Below are positions 27,795 through 36,413 of a DNA stretch of 64,000 bases, one piece after another; position 1 is the stretch's first letter; the number at the start of each line of letters is the position of its first letter. The position numbers were made by a program, and so were the translations under genes. A model generated the notes under the pieces. The model saw only the letters and a list, made by a program, of their open reading frames with translations, ran no database searches and was not told the origin of the DNA. Origin of the DNA: Rummeliibacillus sp963792445 (GTDB taxonomy: Bacteria; Bacillota; Bacilli; Bacillales_A; Planococcaceae); the NCBI GenBank assembly GCA_963792445.1, contig CAWBWO010000016.1, positions 372,001 through 436,000 on the forward strand. Direction: 5' to 3'.

Positions 27795-28538
27795 ATGTTA
27801 TTAAATATGGAACATGTAAAGAAGCATTTTGCTGAAACAGAAGTCTTGCAGGACATCGAACTCCATGTAGAAGAAGGGGAATTCGTCGCACTGCTGGGCC
27901 CATCAGGAAGCGGGAAGAGCACCATTTTTAACCTGATTGGTGGAATTATAGAGCCTGATGAAGGAGCGATTACCTTAAACAATCGCAAAATCCATGGTGA
28001 ACGCGGTTTAATTGGCTACATGCCACAACAACCATCCCTTTTTCCATGGAGAACGGTGCTTGAAAATGTAGTACTCGTACAAGAACTTTCAGGAAAGCCA
28101 AATAAGGAAGAAGCAAAAGATTGGCTAGCAAAAGTGGGGCTACAAGAATTCGAAAACGCCTATCCAAACGAGCTTTCAGGTGGCATGAAACAACGTGTTG
28201 CTTTTATCCGAGCAATGCTTAGTAAACAAAATCTTCTATGCCTCGATGAACCATTTTCAGCTTTGGATGAATTCACAAGAATCAATATGCAAAAATGGCT
28301 GCTCTCCGTATGGGAAGAAAACCGAAAATCTATTCTTTTTGTCACACACAGCATTGAAGAAGCACTGTTTTTAGCAGACCGAATTTATATCCTAACCAAG
28401 CGACCAACGATGATCAAAAAAGAAATCATCGTACCATTCGCAAGACCAAGAGAAGAAAGCCTTCTAAATGACGGGGAGTTTTTCCGCATGAAGAAGGAGA
28501 TTTTTGAATTACTTAAAGATGAATTGGAAGAGGGATAA
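27795..28538 (+). CDS. thiZ: Thiamine-precursor ABC transporter ATP-binding protein
   Basis: ATPase subunit (247 aa) of the importer. Walker A is LLGPSGSGKSTIFNL (about 33-47), the signature is LSGGMKQRVAFIRAM, Walker B is LLCLDEPFSALD, and the switch histidine is in FVTHSIEEALFL. It starts 2 bp after the permease stop. Nitrate/taurine/thiamine-precursor subfamily by sequence style. Confidence 0.92.
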   Translation: MLLNMEHVKKHFAETEVLQDIELHVEEGEFVALLGPSGSGKSTIFNLIGGIIEPDEGAITLNNRKIHGERGLIGYMPQQPSLFPWRTVLENVVLVQELSGKPNKEEAKDWLAKVGLQEFENAYPNELSGGMKQRVAFIRAMLSKQNLLCLDEPFSALDEFTRINMQKWLLSVWEENRKSILFVTHSIEEALFLADRIYILTKRPTMIKKEIIVPFARPREESLLNDGEFFRMKKEIFELLKDELEEG

Positions 28539-28540
28539 CC

Positions 28541-29311
28541 ATGATTGTTGATGCACATATTCACTTTGACCAATACAACAAGGAACAGCAAGCGTTGATT
28601 ATAAAAGAAATGGATGACTATGAAATCACGCACTTGATTGCAGTTTCCACGGATCTCGCGTCATGCGAAGCAAATTTGGCACTTTGCAAAAAGGACAAAC
28701 GAATACTCCCTGCATTCGGTTTCCATCCAGAACAAAGCGTGCCAGACGAAGCAGCGGGGGCCAAACTTTTCGACTGGATTAGGGAAAACAAAGAAGCCAT
28801 GATCGCAATCGGGGAAGTCGGGTTACCTTACTATTTAAATAAAGAAAAGGGCGTTTCCTACGAACCATATATTGAGTTGCTAGAAAAATTTGTAACGCTA
28901 GCAGCTGAGCTCAAGTTGCCAATCGTTTTGCACGCAGTTTACGGCGACGCACGAATTGCCTGCGATTTACTTGAAAAACATCAAGTCACCGCTGCCCATT
29001 TCCACTGGTTTAAAGGAGATCCGGAAACCATCGATAGAATGATTGCAAATGGCTATCACATCTCCATCACCCCGGATGTCCTATACGAAGAAGAAATCCA
29101 ACAACTCGTATCACACTATCCCCTTGAACAAATAATGGTCGAAACAGACGGACCCTGGCCATTCGAAGGCCCCTTCACCGGACAAATGACCCACCCCAAA
29201 ATGATCAAATCCACAATTGAAAAAATTGCAGAAATTAAACAGGAACCGATTACTTTGGTGGAAAGTAAATTGTATGAGAATACTAGGCGATTTTATCGTA
29301 TAAGTGAATGA
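28541..29311 (+). CDS. TatD-family metal-dependent hydrolase
   Basis: A 256-aa TIM-barrel hydrolase. Metal ligands are visible: HxH in VDAHIHFDQ, the glutamate in AIGEVGLPYY, histidines in VLHAVYGDAR and AHFHWFKGD, and aspartate in VETDGPWPF. TatD enzymes act as 3'-5' exonucleases or related hydrolases. Because it follows thiZ by 2 bp inside the TPP-controlled operon, a role in pyrimidine precursor metabolism is also possible (inference). Confidence 0.85.
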   Translation: MIVDAHIHFDQYNKEQQALIIKEMDDYEITHLIAVSTDLASCEANLALCKKDKRILPAFGFHPEQSVPDEAAGAKLFDWIRENKEAMIAIGEVGLPYYLNKEKGVSYEPYIELLEKFVTLAAELKLPIVLHAVYGDARIACDLLEKHQVTAAHFHWFKGDPETIDRMIANGYHISITPDVLYEEEIQQLVSHYPLEQIMVETDGPWPFEGPFTGQMTHPKMIKSTIEKIAEIKQEPITLVESKLYENTRRFYRISE

Positions 29312-29326
29312 GTGATTGATTCTGTA

Positions 29327-29364
29327 AAAGAACAGCATCTCCGATTGGGGGTGCTGTTCTTTTT
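29327..29364 (+). terminator. Terminator of the thi operon
   Basis: AAAGAACAGCA pairs with TGCTGTTCTTT, followed by TTTGG; stem about 12 bp. Confidence 0.9.
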
Positions 29365-29429
29365 GGGAGTAGGGGGAGGGGAAGTTGGTGGGGTGGCGGT
29401 GACTTAAATTGTGTCTGCTTTAGGTGCTG

Positions 29430-29665
29430 GAGGGGACTTAAAATGACTGGAACGTTAGTGCAATTTAGAAAATAGCGAATAGGATGGCGAAATGGCGAGT
29501 GAGAAGAGTGAACTTGGATCGATATAGGGCGAAGAGACTAAAAAGGTTAGAACCTTGCGATAGCAAAATGAGCGAATAGATTGGCCAAAAGAGCGAATAG
29601 AACCGGGCGAAATGGGCGAATTGCCATCAAAAAGAGCGAATAGATAGCAACCAAAACTGCGAATA
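29430..29665 (+). repeat. Irregular GCGAATAG repeat array
   Basis: Begins with GGACTTAAAATG and CAATTTAGAAAATAGCGAAT, then carries cores at 29474, 29495, 29572, 29593, 29615, 29636 and 29659. Spacing is mostly 21-23 bp, with a disrupted middle. It appears to be two arrays that merged or decayed. Confidence 0.75.
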
Positions 29666-29705
29666 TCAATTTCAAAGTTCTCAAAGATCAAAAAAACCAA
29701 ACCCC

Positions 29706-29780
29706 GATTGCTCCAAACCCATCATCCGCGGCCCAAAAACACTACCACCAACAACGATGCCGCGATAAAATAGAGCAATC
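29706..29780. repeat. CCGCGG-type hairpin repeat
   Basis: A 75-bp element with perfect 8-bp ends GATTGCTC/GAGCAATC and inner CATCATCCGCGGC/GCCGCGATAAAAT. Related copies occur near 40014, 40264, 42650, 48160, 48355, 54330, 60160 and 60465. Confidence 0.8.
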
Positions 29781-29844
29781 AAGAACTTCTTCCTCGAAGC
29801 GGCTTGAGCAAAGACTAGATTTGTGTCTGACCCAGGAATCGGTG

Positions 29845-29980
29845 AGGACTTAAAACGAAGGGAATGCCAGTGCAATTTAGAAAATAGCGAATAGGATGGC
29901 CAAATGAGCGAGTAGACCGCCCGAATGAGCGAATTGGACGGCAAAATGGGCGAATAGACCACCAAAAAGAGCGAATAGCC
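29845..29980 (+). repeat. 21-bp phased repeat array, GCGAATAG core
   Basis: After GACTTAAAACG and CAATTTAGAAAATAGC, five cores start at 29887, 29908, 29929, 29950 and 29971: exactly 21 bp each time. Confidence 0.9.
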
Positions 29981-30066
29981 GCTAAATCAGTCACCCCCAC
30001 AATGTTTGAATCCCACAACCTTAGTAAATACTCATACTACGAGCTTGTAAAAGAGGAGGGATTCAA

Positions 30067-30759
30067 ATGTGTAAGCTGCCTTGGGTGATGATGCAGGAGT
30101 GGCATGATGTGTATTTTCTTCATTGGCCGATTCATCTTGAGGATATACGTCCGTTTGTACCGCCGGAACTTGAAATTGATACGTTTGAAGAGAGGGCGTG
30201 GATTAGTTTTGTCTATTTCCAGACGAAGAATATGACGGCCAGGGGGAAGGTACCGATTCCATGGGGCCATTCGTTTTTAGAACTAAATACTCGAACATAT
30301 GTGAAGTATAAGGGGAATGTTGGGGTATATTTTTTTAGTTTGGATGTCAGTAAATTGCCAATGGCGAGGTCGCAAGAACAGGTGGCTTTCTACCTTTTCG
30401 ATATGCGAATATTACATCGAAAATGGAGCAGCAGGGGGTCACTTTTCAAAATAGATTTGAACAGGCGGGAAAGAGATTGAGGTGTTAAGGGCATCAGTTG
30501 AAGTAGAGACAGATCCCATTTCGCGAACACCATTTGAATATTGGTTAACAGAGCGGCATTTTTTATGGACAAAGGTAGGGGAATGCTATTTCGCCAATAT
30601 AATGGCCATTCGCCTTGGAGTTTGCAGCGAGCCCATTGCACAATCCACGAAAACTCGATGGTGCCATTTTTAAATAGCCATATCCAAGAAACTCATCCCA
30701 TTGCTCACTATTCCAAATTTAAAAAAGCTTTCCTTTACATGCCGGTAAAGGAAAGCTAG
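30067..30759 (+). pseudogene. yqjF: YqjF-like DUF2071 protein, two frameshifts
   Basis: The pieces together give a YqjF/DUF2071 protein of about 230 aa, function unknown. The N-terminal part includes MQEWHDVYFLHWPI and VPPELEIDTFEERAWISFV. Near 30400 the frame jumps to FRYANITSKMEQQGVTF and EVLRASVEVETDPISRTPF, and near 30570 to KGRGMLFRQYNGHSPWSLQ, ending MPVKES. Both jumps are single-base changes; the first lies by a T-run. It may be a true pseudogene or a sequence error. Confidence 0.75.
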
Positions 30760-30795
30760 TAACATATCTTTTGAAGAATTTAGAAGAACTCTCTA

Positions 30796-31476
30796 TTAAT
30801 ATGATCTTCCAAAATATGGATAAAATTGCTTGATGATTGCTTCTGCGATCATATCAGACATGAGTAAAGCTTCCATCACAATTTGATCAAATATCTCAAT
30901 ATCTTCTTTATATTTTTTCTGAATCATCGTAACGGCTTCTTGTTTCGTCAAATCTAAGTGAGTATAGAACATTTTTTTGACTTCTGCCTCGCTTAAATAA
31001 GGGTTGATTCTGCTTAAAAATAAAGCAATGTCATCCGCGTTTTGATACCATGCTTTTTCTTTTGCAGCGGCAGTCGCAGTATCACCTTTTGCAGCAGCTG
31101 ATACGAGTTCTGCGGCAATTAACAGGTGGTCGTGGATGAGTGATGCATAGCGATCCGCAATTTGGTCACCATAAAACGGACGAAGGCAATTTCCTAAATC
31201 GGTGGCATTTCTAAGTAGCCTTGCCTCCACAAATTGTACATCTGGTAAGTTGAACACAATACTCGTAATAGCCATCCTGGTCCAATTGACATGCTCCATC
31301 CAAAGCAATCGATTCATACTGATAAAATCGACTTCAGCTTTACTTTTGCATCGATAGTCATAGATGGAAGGCGGTTGCTCTAGGAAATATCTAATGGGAG
31401 CAGTGTATTGGGAATGCGGTTGCCGATACATCTGCCCAAGAGAATATGAGTTAAATCCACTTGAATATGGATACAA
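30796..31476 (-). CDS. Unassigned alpha-helical protein
   Basis: A 226-aa protein, start TTG at 31476 behind GGGAGGATG. After a Tyr/Ser/Gln-rich N-terminus (about 40 residues, reminiscent of spore coat-associated tails) comes a helical bundle with LLWMEHVNWTRMAITSIVFN, RLLRNATDLGNCLRPFYGD and WYQNADDIALFLSRINPYL. Similar Bacillales proteins are sometimes named acetylglutamate kinase in databases; no kinase motif is visible here, so that name is not supported. Monocistronic. Confidence 0.65.
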   Translation of the reverse strand: MYPYSSGFNSYSLGQMYRQPHSQYTAPIRYFLEQPPSIYDYRCKSKAEVDFISMNRLLWMEHVNWTRMAITSIVFNLPDVQFVEARLLRNATDLGNCLRPFYGDQIADRYASLIHDHLLIAAELVSAAAKGDTATAAAKEKAWYQNADDIALFLSRINPYLSEAEVKKMFYTHLDLTKQEAVTMIQKKYKEDIEIFDQIVMEALLMSDMIAEAIIKQFYPYFGRSY

Positions 31477-31726
31477 TTTACATCCTCCCTAATTAATAGA
31501 CTAAAAATTGAACTGCCTATAAATTAGAATATGCGGATGTCTCTTCTGGTGATAATAGTTTGATGGGTAAATAAGCAGTTGACTCTTTGAATATGTAAAT
31601 GACAGAGTCAAAATCTAGAAAAGAGTAGAAAGTGCGTATATGAATAGCGATGTTCGAAAAGATGCTAAATACATAAAAATTAAGTATTCATCACAAAATC
31701 AATTTGTTTCACAATCAGAGAATGAT

Positions 31727-31939
31727 TTAGGCAAGGTTAAAATAGACATCTACTGCATTAGAATCAATTGGCAAAGATTTGATTTTTGCTATGTCTTGTG
31801 TTTTAGAGTCTGCAATCATCTTTACCGCGATTCGACGAAGAAGTTCGTCTTCTAATAAATGTACAAAGCTAGAATCTAATTTATATGTCTTAGCTTCCTT
31901 ATATGCCTTAATCAATAATTCGTCTGATAGTGTGTCCAT
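31727..31939 (-). CDS. sda: Sda, DNA-replication checkpoint inhibitor of sporulation kinases
   Basis: Small helical-hairpin protein that blocks autophosphorylation of the sporulation kinase KinA when replication is perturbed. Residues 3-36, LSDELLIKAYKEAKTYKLDS then FVHLLEDELLRRI, align well with Sda (LSDELLIESYFKA...FIELIENEIKRRS). The start is ATG 31939 behind GGAGGTGAATTT. At 70 aa it is about 24 residues longer than B. subtilis Sda, with an unfamiliar C-terminal extension. A DnaA-box cluster lies just upstream. Confidence 0.8.
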   Translation of the reverse strand: MDTLSDELLIKAYKEAKTYKLDSSFVHLLEDELLRRIAVKMIADSKTQDIAKIKSLPIDSNAVDVYFNLA

Positions 31940-32061
31940 TTTAAATTCACCTCCGACTATGTGAGTATCGTGTTCTAATATGTGAAATGGAAGAATATAT
32001 TGATAGTTACTAAGTTGTACACTTAATTTAGCAGATTGTTAAAAACAAGACAACTAGCCAT

Positions 32062-32161
32062 TTATCCACAGAAAATAGTGGATAAATTGTGATTAACTTG
32101 TGTGGATAAATGCATAAATATAGATAAACCAATGTGGAAATTGTGTATAAACTTATCCACA
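32062..32161. promoter_or_regulatory. DnaA-box cluster upstream of sda
   Basis: Three perfect boxes, TTATCCACA (32062-32070), TGTGGATAA (32101-32109) and TTATCCACA (32153-32161), plus near-matches AGTGGATAA (32077-32085) and TGTGTATAA (32142-32150), lie within 100 bp, 120-220 bp upstream of the sda start. DnaA directly activates sda in B. subtilis; the same wiring is inferred here. Confidence 0.85.
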
Positions 32162-32747
32162 ATTTACTAATTTGCGAAAAATTGTCGAAAAGTTTTTTTG
32201 GAAAATTATGATTTCGACTAATAATTCGAGTAAAATCGATAGAAAACAGGACACAAAAGTGAAATAAAATCGATTTATTGACTTCCGTTTTTTTACATTT
32301 TATTTATAATTGAGTAATTTTATTTGTGATATATACCCAAAAGGAATATTCCCTGGATATAAAAAATGGAAAGGATCATTGCAAAAGTATTAGACTTTAC
32401 AGCTGAATGAACAAGATTAGTTTGAGTCGAGATAAAATTAGGACAAGGCTTAAGCAAAAACTGAGGCTCTATTTCAAAAATGAAGTAAAATAGAGTAAAA
32501 ATAACTAAAGCAAAAGTGAAAAGCAAAATAAATATACAGTTTTTCGTACAAAATTGCAAAATTACATAAATTGTAGAGAATTGTGTAAGTATCACAAGGA
32601 CGCTCTAATCTCCACTTAAACCAACAACTCAAAAAAATTGATCAATCGAGAAATAAGATATTTAATTTTTCTGATTTATGTATATAATTGAATGTATTGA
32701 ATGCAATATCAAAAAATTTTAACAGAACGAAAGAAGGATTATTTCAC

Positions 32748-33902
32748 ATGTCTTTATCAATGAATCCGCGCGTGAATGAGCTAGGCTTGCCTGGTATTCG
32801 TAAATTTGCAAGTCAGTTAGTCAACTATCCCGATGCGATTAACCTAACAATTGGCCAACCTGACTTTCCCACTCCTGAAGCGGTAAAAAAAGCAGGAATT
32901 CGATCAATCGAAAACAATTTAACTACTTATTCTGCAAATGCAGGTTTAATAGAATTGCGTAAAGCAGTGGCGGCCTTCTTCGAAGAAAAATATAATTGTC
33001 ACTATAATCCAGTAGATGAAATCATTATAACGAACGGTGCATCACAAGCTATTGACTCCGTTTTCCGAGTTATTTTAGAGCCTGGAGATGAAGTCATTTT
33101 ACCAGCACCGATTTATGCAGGTTATGAACCGGTCATCACATATCATGGTGGAAAATGTGTTTACTTGGACACAACTGATACAGATTTCCAACCATCTGCA
33201 GAGCGACTTGCAACATTAATCACACCAAAAACAAAAGCAGTATTATTTAATTTCCCGTCAAATCCGACTGGTGCAACAATTTCACATGAACAAATGGATG
33301 CTCTTGCAAATGTGCTAAAGGATCAAGATGTTTATATTATTTCAGACGAAATTTACAGTGAAAATACCTTTGATGGTGAACATCGCTCTTTTGGTTACTA
33401 TCCAGAGTTAAAAGATCGCCTATTCTTTATCCATGGATTATCAAAATCACATTCGATGACAGGTTGGCGTATCGGCTTTTTAATGTCAGATGCAGCGTTA
33501 TTAGCTCAAGTAACGAAAGTGCATTCATTCAATGCAATTTGTGCAGCACTTCCAAGCCAATATGCAGCAATCGAAGCCTTAACAAATTGCAAAGACACCC
33601 CACAAGAGATGAACAAAAGCTACATCAGACGTCGCAATTATGTGTATGACCGTTTAACGAAAATGGGACTTGACGTGAAATTGCCAACAGGCGCTTTCTA
33701 TATTTTCCCATCCATCAAAAAATTCGGCCTCACTTCCGAAGAATTTGCACTTCGCTTGATGAAAGAAGGCGGAGTAGGCGTAATCCCTGGCTCAGTCTTC
33801 ACACCATACGGCGAAGGCTACCTACGCATCACATATGCGTACTCCGATGAAGAACTAAAAGAAGGCATGGACCGCCTAGAAGCATTCATTAAAACACTTT
33901 AA
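32748..33902 (+). CDS. patA: PLP-dependent aminotransferase (PatA-like)
   Basis: Class I/II aminotransferase of 384 aa, closest in style to PatA, which makes LL-diaminopimelate precursors in lysine synthesis. The start was set at ATG 32748 (MSLSMNPRVNELGLPGIRKF) after GAAAGAAGGATT. Motifs include NLTIGQPDFPTPEAV, NFPSNPTGATIS, ISDEIYSENTFDG and the PLP lysine in HGLSKSHSMTGWRIGF. The substrate assignment is from family resemblance. Confidence 0.85.
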   Translation: MSLSMNPRVNELGLPGIRKFASQLVNYPDAINLTIGQPDFPTPEAVKKAGIRSIENNLTTYSANAGLIELRKAVAAFFEEKYNCHYNPVDEIIITNGASQAIDSVFRVILEPGDEVILPAPIYAGYEPVITYHGGKCVYLDTTDTDFQPSAERLATLITPKTKAVLFNFPSNPTGATISHEQMDALANVLKDQDVYIISDEIYSENTFDGEHRSFGYYPELKDRLFFIHGLSKSHSMTGWRIGFLMSDAALLAQVTKVHSFNAICAALPSQYAAIEALTNCKDTPQEMNKSYIRRRNYVYDRLTKMGLDVKLPTGAFYIFPSIKKFGLTSEEFALRLMKEGGVGVIPGSVFTPYGEGYLRITYAYSDEELKEGMDRLEAFIKTL

Positions 33903-33947
33903 TAGAACATATTAATATAGCAAAATAGGGTATTTCAAAATATAAGA

Positions 33948-33979
33948 CTGTCCTCTGTAAAAAGAGGGCAGCTTTTTTT
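33948..33979 (+). terminator. Terminator after patA
   Basis: CTGTCCTC pairs with GAGGGCAG (one G-U) and is followed by CTTTTTTT. Confidence 0.85.
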
Positions 33980-34010
33980 GTTGGAGAGAGTTTACTAAAT
34001 AGCTTGTGGT

Positions 34011-34122
34011 GGGACTTAATTTTCATGAGCGTGGATAAAATGTAATTTGGTGTGGATAAAAGTTTGCAGACGGTGGATAAATCCACCAAATCAGTTGATA
34101 TTGTAACCCAAGTAGTGGATAA
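34011..34122 (+). repeat. 21-bp phased repeat array, GTGGATAA core
   Basis: After GGGACTTAATTTTCATGAGC, five cores GCGTGGATAA, GTGTGGATAA, CGGTGGATAA, CAGTTGATAT and TAGTGGATAA start at 34029, 34050, 34071, 34092 and 34113, exactly 21 bp apart. The core equals 8 of 9 bases of a DnaA box, and TGTGGATAA at 34051 is a perfect box. Confidence 0.9.
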
Positions 34123-34177
34123 CGCAATCAAAGCTGTGGTCCCCAATATTATGGAAAATCACTGAATAACTAGAGAA

Positions 34178-34405
34178 CGAAAGAAATATTTTTAATAAAA
34201 ATTTTTACTGGCAACTTTTGATGGAGATTAGTATCCCAAACCTATTGAAGTGGAATCGGCGAAGACTCCTAGCTAGGAAAAGCGAGACAGGTGAGGCCCG
34301 CAGGAGCGAAGCGACGAGGAGACTCACCGCTCGCCCGCAGGAAAGCGTAGCCGATTCCACTTCAAACTAAAACCCAATTAGAATTAAAATAGTTTATCAA
34401 TGCCT
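34178..34405 (+). repeat. Dispersed palindromic repeat, copy 2
   Basis: Second copy of the 9378-9610 element. The core (34246-34364) starts TGAAGTGGAATCGGC and ends GCCGATTCCACTTCA. Relative to copy 1 both arms changed together (ACCAGC/GCTGGT versus ATCGGC/GCCGAT), so pairing is kept. Confidence 0.85.
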
Positions 34406-34433
34406 CTTACATGTAAAAGAATATCCAATACAC

Positions 34434-34468
34434 AAAAAACTCCCCCTAACAATACGCTAGGGGGAGTC
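34434..34468 (-). terminator. Terminator of tagD
   Basis: Read on the minus strand: ACTCCCCCTA/TAGGGGGAGT, 10-bp stem, then six T. Confidence 0.95.
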
Positions 34469-34477
34469 CTAAAAATG

Positions 34478-34882
34478 TTATTTTACTGTAGTAGCTGCAA
34501 CGTTTAAATCTTTTTTAATCTTCGTAGTAGAGATGCCTTCTGTACGAGGAAGGTAGATAACTTCGCAGTAGTCTTTTAGGAAATCAAATTTACCTTCCCA
34601 GTCGTGTCCCATTACGAATATATCGATGTTGTGGTCTTTGACGTCTTGGATTTTTTGTTCCCAAGTGTTTTCAGGAATTACTTCGTCCACATATTTAATA
34701 GCTTCAAGGATGGTTTTGCGATCTTCGAAACTATAATAAGCTTTTTTACCTTTTAAAGCGTTGAATTCGTCGCTTGAAATTGCAACAACTAAATAGTCGC
34801 CAAGTGCTTTGGCACGGCGCAGTATATTAACATGACCAACATGTAATAAATCAAACGTACCATACGTAATTACTTTTTTCAT
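34478..34882 (-). CDS. tagD: Glycerol-3-phosphate cytidylyltransferase TagD
   Basis: Makes CDP-glycerol from CTP and glycerol-3-phosphate, the activated unit of poly(glycerol phosphate) teichoic acid. The 134-aa protein has the nucleotidyltransferase HxGH motif in TYGTFDLLHVGHVNIL (residues 6-21) and the family motif RTEGISTT (about 113-120). A candidate promoter with TATAAT (34912-34917, minus) and TTTCAT 17 bp upstream lies in the gap to tagB. It runs in the same direction as tagB. Confidence 0.97.
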   Translation of the reverse strand: MKKVITYGTFDLLHVGHVNILRRAKALGDYLVVAISSDEFNALKGKKAYYSFEDRKTILEAIKYVDEVIPENTWEQKIQDVKDHNIDIFVMGHDWEGKFDFLKDYCEVIYLPRTEGISTTKIKKDLNVAATTVK

Positions 34883-34911
34883 AATGTGCCTCCATTGATA
34901 TACTATTGCGT

Positions 34912-34940
34912 ATTATATTACACTTCTTCCAAAAATGAAA
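34912..34940 (-). promoter_or_regulatory. Candidate tagD promoter
   Basis: Minus-strand TATAAT (34912-34917) with a weak -35 TTTCAT (34935-34940), 17-bp spacer. Confidence 0.35.
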
Positions 34941-34967
34941 GAACCCTAATATTTGGATTCGCATGTT

Positions 34968-36122
34968 TTACTTATTCGTTAAATAATCCGCTAATTTGCT
35001 ACTTGCGTGTCCATCTGAGAACTTATTCCATGTATCAGAAAACGCTTTTATCCGATCTTGATCAAACTCATCCTTTTGCAAAACGTATACAAGTTCATCA
35101 TCTGTTGATACTACGGGTCCGGGAACCAATTCATTATAATTTGTCCAAAATCCACGTGCCATTTCATATTTTTCTAAATCATATGGATAAAAAATTTGTG
35201 GTTTACCCAATAAAGAAAATTCAAATGGTATGGAAGAATAATCACTAATGACATAATCAGATACACACAATAATTTATTGATTGCGACATCATTTTTTAC
35301 TGAGATAATGGATGGATGATGAAACTCGCCAATATTTTGCATAACAGCAGGATGCAATTTAATTATCATAACGTAGTTTTCACCAAGATGTTGCATTATA
35401 TCCTCAAAATCTAATGGAATACTTTGCGCATCAAGCTGTTGATCACGGAAAGTCGGAGCATATAAAATCACTTTTTTTCCATCTAACATAGGATATTTTA
35501 AAAGTATTTCATTCTTAGCAGCTTCCATTCCATTTTGGTTATAAAAGAAATCCGTCCGCGGAATCCCTAAACGCAAAAATTGGTGATCTTGCATGCCAAA
35601 AGCAGATTTGAAAATCGGGATCATCTCATCTGAACCAACAACCACTTTCGTCATCCGTCCATAAACTCGCTTAAAGCGTCGATTCGCAACAGGGGAGCGA
35701 AATAAAACACTCGGATCTTGTAAACCAAACTTTTTCACCGCACCTGCAGCATGCCATAATTGAATGCATTCTACATTTTCCCGAAAATTCGTTGCACTTA
35801 ACACCGGAAAATAATTATCAATTAAAATCTTCTTCGCAGTAGCAAGTTGATAAAGCCCTTGAAGATAATCGAAAACATTCGTTGGCTTAAATGTCAGCAC
35901 GATACGAGCTCCAGACTGTTTAAAACGTTCCTTACACTTTCCAGTACGTAAAACCACTATATTTTTATAATCACGACTCGCGAGCTCTTCCACCACAAAT
36001 CGTGCATTATCACCGAAATCACAAAGGAAAACGATTTTATTCTTTAAAGGAAATAAATTAAAAATAGAGAAAATACATCTATTAAAAAATAAAAACAGTC
36101 CAATTAACCATTCTTTTCGCAT
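34968..36122 (-). CDS. tagB: TagB-like teichoic acid glycerol-phosphate primase
   Basis: CDP-glycerol glycerophosphotransferase (384 aa) expected to add the first glycerol phosphate to the ManNAc-GlcNAc lipid linker at the cytoplasmic membrane face. Family blocks present are IQLWHAAGAVKKFGL (about residue 125), LRLGIPRTDFF, VILYAPTFRD, KLHPAV and VISDYSSIPFEF. Length equals B. subtilis TagB (381 aa), which supports primase rather than polymerase. Transcribed with tagD or separately; no tagO or tagA lies in the window. Confidence 0.88.
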   Translation of the reverse strand: MRKEWLIGLFLFFNRCIFSIFNLFPLKNKIVFLCDFGDNARFVVEELASRDYKNIVVLRTGKCKERFKQSGARIVLTFKPTNVFDYLQGLYQLATAKKILIDNYFPVLSATNFRENVECIQLWHAAGAVKKFGLQDPSVLFRSPVANRRFKRVYGRMTKVVVGSDEMIPIFKSAFGMQDHQFLRLGIPRTDFFYNQNGMEAAKNEILLKYPMLDGKKVILYAPTFRDQQLDAQSIPLDFEDIMQHLGENYVMIIKLHPAVMQNIGEFHHPSIISVKNDVAINKLLCVSDYVISDYSSIPFEFSLLGKPQIFYPYDLEKYEMARGFWTNYNELVPGPVVSTDDELVYVLQKDEFDQDRIKAFSDTWNKFSDGHASSKLADYLTNK

Positions 36123-36161
36123 TCATTCACCCAATCTAGAAATTCTTATCTATAAATAAAG

Positions 36162-36170
36162 ATTATATCA
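36162..36170 (-). promoter_or_regulatory. Extended -10 promoter of tagB
   Basis: Minus-strand TGATATAAT, identical to the extended -10 at 25447 and 49145, about 40 bp upstream of tagB. Confidence 0.55.
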
Positions 36171-36413
36171 TATTTTGCACTTCATTTTTCTAAAACTTAC
36201 CTTATTGTCTGAGACGTAATAATAAAAATAAGATAAATATGGTTAAAATTGATATGTTTTATACTATGCTTTCCAAAATGAGTCCCTTTTTCTCTCATCA
36301 AATTCTAATTTTTCCATGGGATAATTGAAAATACGAGAATGGTCGCATTAAAATTCCTCATCAGTGTACGCGAACACTTTTGAGAGGACACAAGAAAAAA
36401 GGGGAGCTTTAAG

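Noticed and set aside
31640..31855. 71-aa plus-strand ORF
   Set aside because: Lies opposite sda; the Sda frame has a strong ribosome site and family match, this one has neither.
32320..32595. 91-aa hydrophobic minus-strand ORF
   Set aside because: AT-rich region, GTG start without a ribosome site, no conserved pattern.
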